From contig JAOSKM010000002.1 of the NCBI GenBank assembly GCA_027493625.1, forward strand, positions 434,001 to 498,000: a DNA stretch of 64,000 bases. Reading direction: 5' to 3'. Each line of letters opens with the position of its first letter. Positions within the stretch are counted from its first letter, which is position 1. This DNA comes from Planctomycetota bacterium. Lineage in GTDB: Bacteria > Planctomycetota > UBA8742 > UBA2392. Made by a program: the position numbers and the translations under genes. Below the pieces are notes generated by a model. That model was not told the origin of the DNA. It searched no databases and worked only from the letters and a program-made list of their open reading frames with translations. Shown in pieces: positions 61,260 to 64,000 of the stretch.

Positions 61260-63944
61260 ATGGCGGGCGTGGCACACCCGCACGAAGAAAACGAATGGCG
61301 AACGCGCAAGAGACGCATCGACCCGAAACTCGATGCCGCTGGCTGGCATTTGCGTGGTGAATCTGGGTCACGCCGCACAGAGGAAGAGCCGACGGGCGAC
61401 GGTAATGCCGACTACGCCCTCTGGCTGGAGAGCGCGATCACAGGCGTTGTCGAGGCTAAGAAGCTAACCGTCAGCCCCAGTGGCGTACTGACCCAAGCTG
61501 AACGATATGCAAAGGCACTTCCTCCCGGCCCGTACAACTTCAACGGCAAACGCTGCCCGTTCTTGTACTCCACGAATGGCGAAGTGATCTACTTCCACGA
61601 TGTGCGCGATCCGCTCAACACGTCGCGCACTGTCAAGGCTTTCCACACGCCGGACGCATTGCGCGAAATGCTTGCCCGTGACACGACCACAGCCATAGAG
61701 AAGCTGCTGGCGCTCCCCCACGACCACGATCGCCTGCGCGAGTACCAGAAGGACGCCAATGCCGCCGTAGAGAAAGCCATTTCGGAGCGCAAACGCCGCT
61801 TGCTTCTTGCTATGGCGACCGGCACCGGGAAGACCTACACACTCGTCAATCAGGTTTATCGCCTAATGAAGTCCGGAGTCGCCAAGCGCGTGCTCTTTTT
61901 GGTTGATCGTCGCGCACTGGCCGCGCAAGCGGTGCGCGCCTTCGCGTCGTTTGAGCCCGAGCCCGGCCTGAAGTTCGACAAAATCTACGAGGTCTACAGC
62001 AGCAAGTTCCAAGCCGACGACTTCGAGGAAGACCAGAAGTTCGACCCGAACGTTCTGCCGAACGACTATCTCACGAACCCGCAAGCCAAGCACACCTTCG
62101 TTTACGTCTGCACGATCCAGCGCATGGCCTCCAACCTGTTTGGCCGCTTGGCGGAAAGCGGCGACGGCGGAGACGAAGACGACGATACTCAGGATGCTTC
62201 GCAGCTCGATATCCCCATTCACGCCTTCGACCTCATTGTGGCGGATGAGTGCCACCGTGGTTACACGGCGCAGGTGCTCTCGCGCTGGCGAGATACGCTG
62301 GACCACTTCGACGCGATCAAGATCGGCCTCACGGCGACACCGGCGAAGCACACGTCGGCCTATTTCCAGCACTTGGCGTTCAGCTACCCCTACAAGCAAG
62401 CCGTCGCCGAGGGACATCTCGTGGACTACGACGTGGTTCGCGTGAAGTCAGACGCCAAACTCGGCGGCGTCTTTCTCAAGGAGGGCGAGGTCGTCGAGGT
62501 CGTGGACCCTGAGACGGGCATGAGCAAGATCGACCTTCTGGAGGACGAGCGCGGCTTTCAGACGACCGACCTCGAAAAGGTGGTCACCTCGCCCGACTCA
62601 AACGCCAAGATCATCGCCCAGCTCAAGCACTATGCCGAGCAGCACGAGCAAGAGTACGGACGTTTCCCCAAGACGTTGATCTTCGCCGTCAACGACCTGC
62701 CGCACACATCGCACGCCGACCAGCTCGTCACCCTTGCCCGCGAAGCGTTCGGCAAGGGTGAGGACTTCGCACAGAAAATCACTGGCCGGGTAGACAAACC
62801 GTTGCGCCGCATTCGCGAGTTCCGCAACCGGCCCAATCCCGGCATCGCCGTCACGGTTGATCTGCTCTCAACCGGAGTGGACATTCCGGACCTTGAGTTC
62901 ATCGTCCTGACGCGCCCGATCCAGTCGCGCATCTTGTTCGAGCAGATCATCGGGCGCGGCACCCGAAAGGGCGAGAAGTACCCTGACAAGTCCCACTTCA
63001 CCGTGTTCGACTGCTTCGATGGCTCGCTCCTCAAGTATTTCCGCGACTCCACAGGCGTTACGTCGGAAAAGCCCGTAGAGCCGACCAGAAAACTTGAAGA
63101 GATCATCGAAGACATCTGGCAGCGCAAGGACTTCGCCTACAACGTAAGCTGCCTGACCAAGCGCCTGCACCGCGTCGCCAAGCAGTTGTCCGGCGAAGCG
63201 CAGGACCAGTTCGCCGAGTACATCCCCGATGGCGACGTGACGAACTACGCTAAACACCTTGCCGACAACTTGAAGCAGGACTTCACCGGAAACATGAAGC
63301 TCCTGCGCCACAAACCATTCCAGTATCTTCTCATCAACTACCCGAGGCCGCCCAAGATCTTCATCAAGGCCATAGGCCACGTGGACGACGTGTCTTCCGA
63401 GTGGCTTATCCGAGACCGCGAGGGCAACCAGTACAAGCCGGACGACTACATCACGGCCTTTGCACGGTTCGTGGTCGAGAACCGCGACACCATCGATGCC
63501 TTCCGCATCCTGCTGGAAAAGCCCAAGCACTGGCGGGCCGAGGTGCTCAAGGACCTTCGCCAAAAGCTCGCCGCCAGCCCGTTCAACTTCACGCCGGACA
63601 AGCTCCAGAAAGCCCACGAGCGCAGCTTCCACAAGGCAATGGTTGACCTGATTTCGATGGTGAAGCACGCCGCCGACGCAAAGAACCCGCTGCTTACTGC
63701 CGACGAACGCGCCACAGCCGCCGTCGCCACCGTGACCGCTGGCATGGAATTGACACCGCAACAGCTCGGCTGGATGGAGCGCATCCGTGAAGTTGTGGCG
63801 AAGAACCTGACCATCGAGGAAGAGGACTTTGACAACCAGCCCGCCCTGTCCCATATGGGTGGCTGGGGAGCAGCCCGCAAGGCTTTCGGCGAAGACGAAC
63901 TCCGCCAACTGATCCAAGACCTAAATGAGGCGGTGGCCGCATGA
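61260..63944 (+). CDS. hsdR: type I restriction endonuclease subunit R (HsdR)
   Basis: An 894-residue motor-nuclease subunit. The N-terminal nuclease domain has NADYALWLES and GVVEAKKL (Asp and Glu-x-Lys, residues about 50-69). Helicase motifs follow: MATGTGKTYTLVNQ near 185, LIVADECHRGYT near 325, IGLTATPAKHT near 350 and FEQIIGRGTRKGE near 562. The C-terminal part interacts with HsdM in known enzymes. It cuts unmodified DNA after ATP-driven translocation in a complex with HsdM and HsdS. Its stop overlaps the hsdM start by four bases. The ATG at 61260 has only a weak ribosome site, so the true start is somewhat uncertain. Confidence 0.92.
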   Translation: MAGVAHPHEENEWRTRKRRIDPKLDAAGWHLRGESGSRRTEEEPTGDGNADYALWLESAITGVVEAKKLTVSPSGVLTQAERYAKALPPGPYNFNGKRCPFLYSTNGEVIYFHDVRDPLNTSRTVKAFHTPDALREMLARDTTTAIEKLLALPHDHDRLREYQKDANAAVEKAISERKRRLLLAMATGTGKTYTLVNQVYRLMKSGVAKRVLFLVDRRALAAQAVRAFASFEPEPGLKFDKIYEVYSSKFQADDFEEDQKFDPNVLPNDYLTNPQAKHTFVYVCTIQRMASNLFGRLAESGDGGDEDDDTQDASQLDIPIHAFDLIVADECHRGYTAQVLSRWRDTLDHFDAIKIGLTATPAKHTSAYFQHLAFSYPYKQAVAEGHLVDYDVVRVKSDAKLGGVFLKEGEVVEVVDPETGMSKIDLLEDERGFQTTDLEKVVTSPDSNAKIIAQLKHYAEQHEQEYGRFPKTLIFAVNDLPHTSHADQLVTLAREAFGKGEDFAQKITGRVDKPLRRIREFRNRPNPGIAVTVDLLSTGVDIPDLEFIVLTRPIQSRILFEQIIGRGTRKGEKYPDKSHFTVFDCFDGSLLKYFRDSTGVTSEKPVEPTRKLEEIIEDIWQRKDFAYNVSCLTKRLHRVAKQLSGEAQDQFAEYIPDGDVTNYAKHLADNLKQDFTGNMKLLRHKPFQYLLINYPRPPKIFIKAIGHVDDVSSEWLIRDREGNQYKPDDYITAFARFVVENRDTIDAFRILLEKPKHWRAEVLKDLRQKLAASPFNFTPDKLQKAHERSFHKAMVDLISMVKHAADAKNPLLTADERATAAVATVTAGMELTPQQLGWMERIREVVAKNLTIEEEDFDNQPALSHMGGWGAARKAFGEDELRQLIQDLNEAVAA

Positions 63945-64000
63945 CCGACGTTGTTCAAAAACTCTGGGGCTTCTGCCACAAGCTCCGCCATGAGGGCATC
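63941..64000 (+). CDS. hsdM: type I DNA methyltransferase subunit M (HsdM), first 20 codons
   Basis: The ATG at 63941 overlaps the hsdR stop (ATGA). The 20 visible residues, MTDVVQKLWGFCHKLRHEGI, match the usual N-terminus of HsdM proteins. The rest is outside the window. Confidence 0.8.
   Translation, partial: MTDVVQKLWGFCHKLRHEGI

Larger units (their letters stand above)
59178..64000. mobile_element. integrative island B, left part (continues beyond window)
   Basis: It starts at the tRNA-Gly att repeat 59178-59222, with its own tyrosine integrase in the same relative position as in island A. It carries a type I restriction-modification locus (hsdR and the start of hsdM). The right end, with a third att copy joined to the intact tRNA-Gly, should lie outside the window. 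Confidence 0.75.

Overview
The window looks like a chromosome segment of a high-GC Gram-negative bacterium, probably a proteobacterium. The evidence is Shine-Dalgarno sites of the AGGAGG type, sigma-54 control, GC-biased codon use and a tRNA-Gly(CCC) 3' end close to the enterobacterial one as I recall it. The species cannot be named from the sequence. Positions 1 to about 26.1 kb read as core chromosome. From 26.1 kb onward the DNA is accessory: less GC-rich by eye, with integrases, IS elements and defence genes.

Core region. The first block (1-2041) has the C-terminal part of a sigma-54 activator, an ECF sigma factor and a CBS-domain protein. Perfect sigma-54 (-24/-12) promoters precede the sigma factor, the CBS gene and the next gene, a secreted Asp-box (sialidase-like) protein. 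Then comes a very large secreted protein gene (4688-8344) that is split by two frameshifts. Both secreted proteins end in nearly the same C-terminal sorting tag and are followed by nearly the same terminator hairpin. A tightly overlapping operon for alpha-glucan metabolism follows (8776-17550): debranching enzyme, GT4 synthase, GH57 enzyme, and a glycogen synthase (GT3)-alpha-glucan phosphorylase (GT35) fusion. Convergent to it, on the minus strand, is acetate-CoA ligase - 2-oxoacid dehydrogenase E1 alpha - E1 beta - E2 - acyl carrier protein, followed by an unlinked PLD/DEAH helicase.

Island A (26108-59222, about 33 kb) lies between two perfect 45-bp direct repeats of the 3' end of a tRNA-Gly(CCC) gene (minus-strand sense). 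The repeats carry matching CGTGTACA integrase-arm-like sites just inside. A tyrosine integrase sits at the left end, followed by an excisionase-like protein, a replication-type AAA ATPase, a candidate structured RNA, a RecB-like nuclease, a DUF932-like protein, a DUF6745 cassette and another PD-(D/E)XK nuclease. The right half is a defence region. A minus-strand operon plus divergent sspA encodes what looks like an Ssp single-strand DNA phosphorothioation system: SspA cysteine desulfurase, SspB DUF4007, SspC ATPase and SspD PAPS-reductase-like. A membrane protein and a methyltransferase are inserted between sspC and sspD. Converging on it is a six-gene plus-strand operon: PLD/DEAH helicase, 80-aa protein, DndD-like SMC ATPase, 148-aa protein, DUF262 protein and Hanks-type Ser/Thr kinase. 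I infer that this is the restriction or effector arm. An IS630 element truncates the helicase and an IS3 element splits the membrane protein; exact target duplications let both original genes be reconstructed.

Island B starts at the second repeat (59178). It has its own integrase, a small unknown protein and the start of a type I restriction system (hsdR, hsdM), and runs off the window. Neither repeat copy is attached to the 5' half of the tRNA, so the two islands appear to be stacked in tandem, with the intact tRNA expected to the right.

Caution: at least eight genes contain single-base frameshifts, mostly in short homopolymers, so sequencing indels are a likely explanation and several 'broken' genes may be intact.
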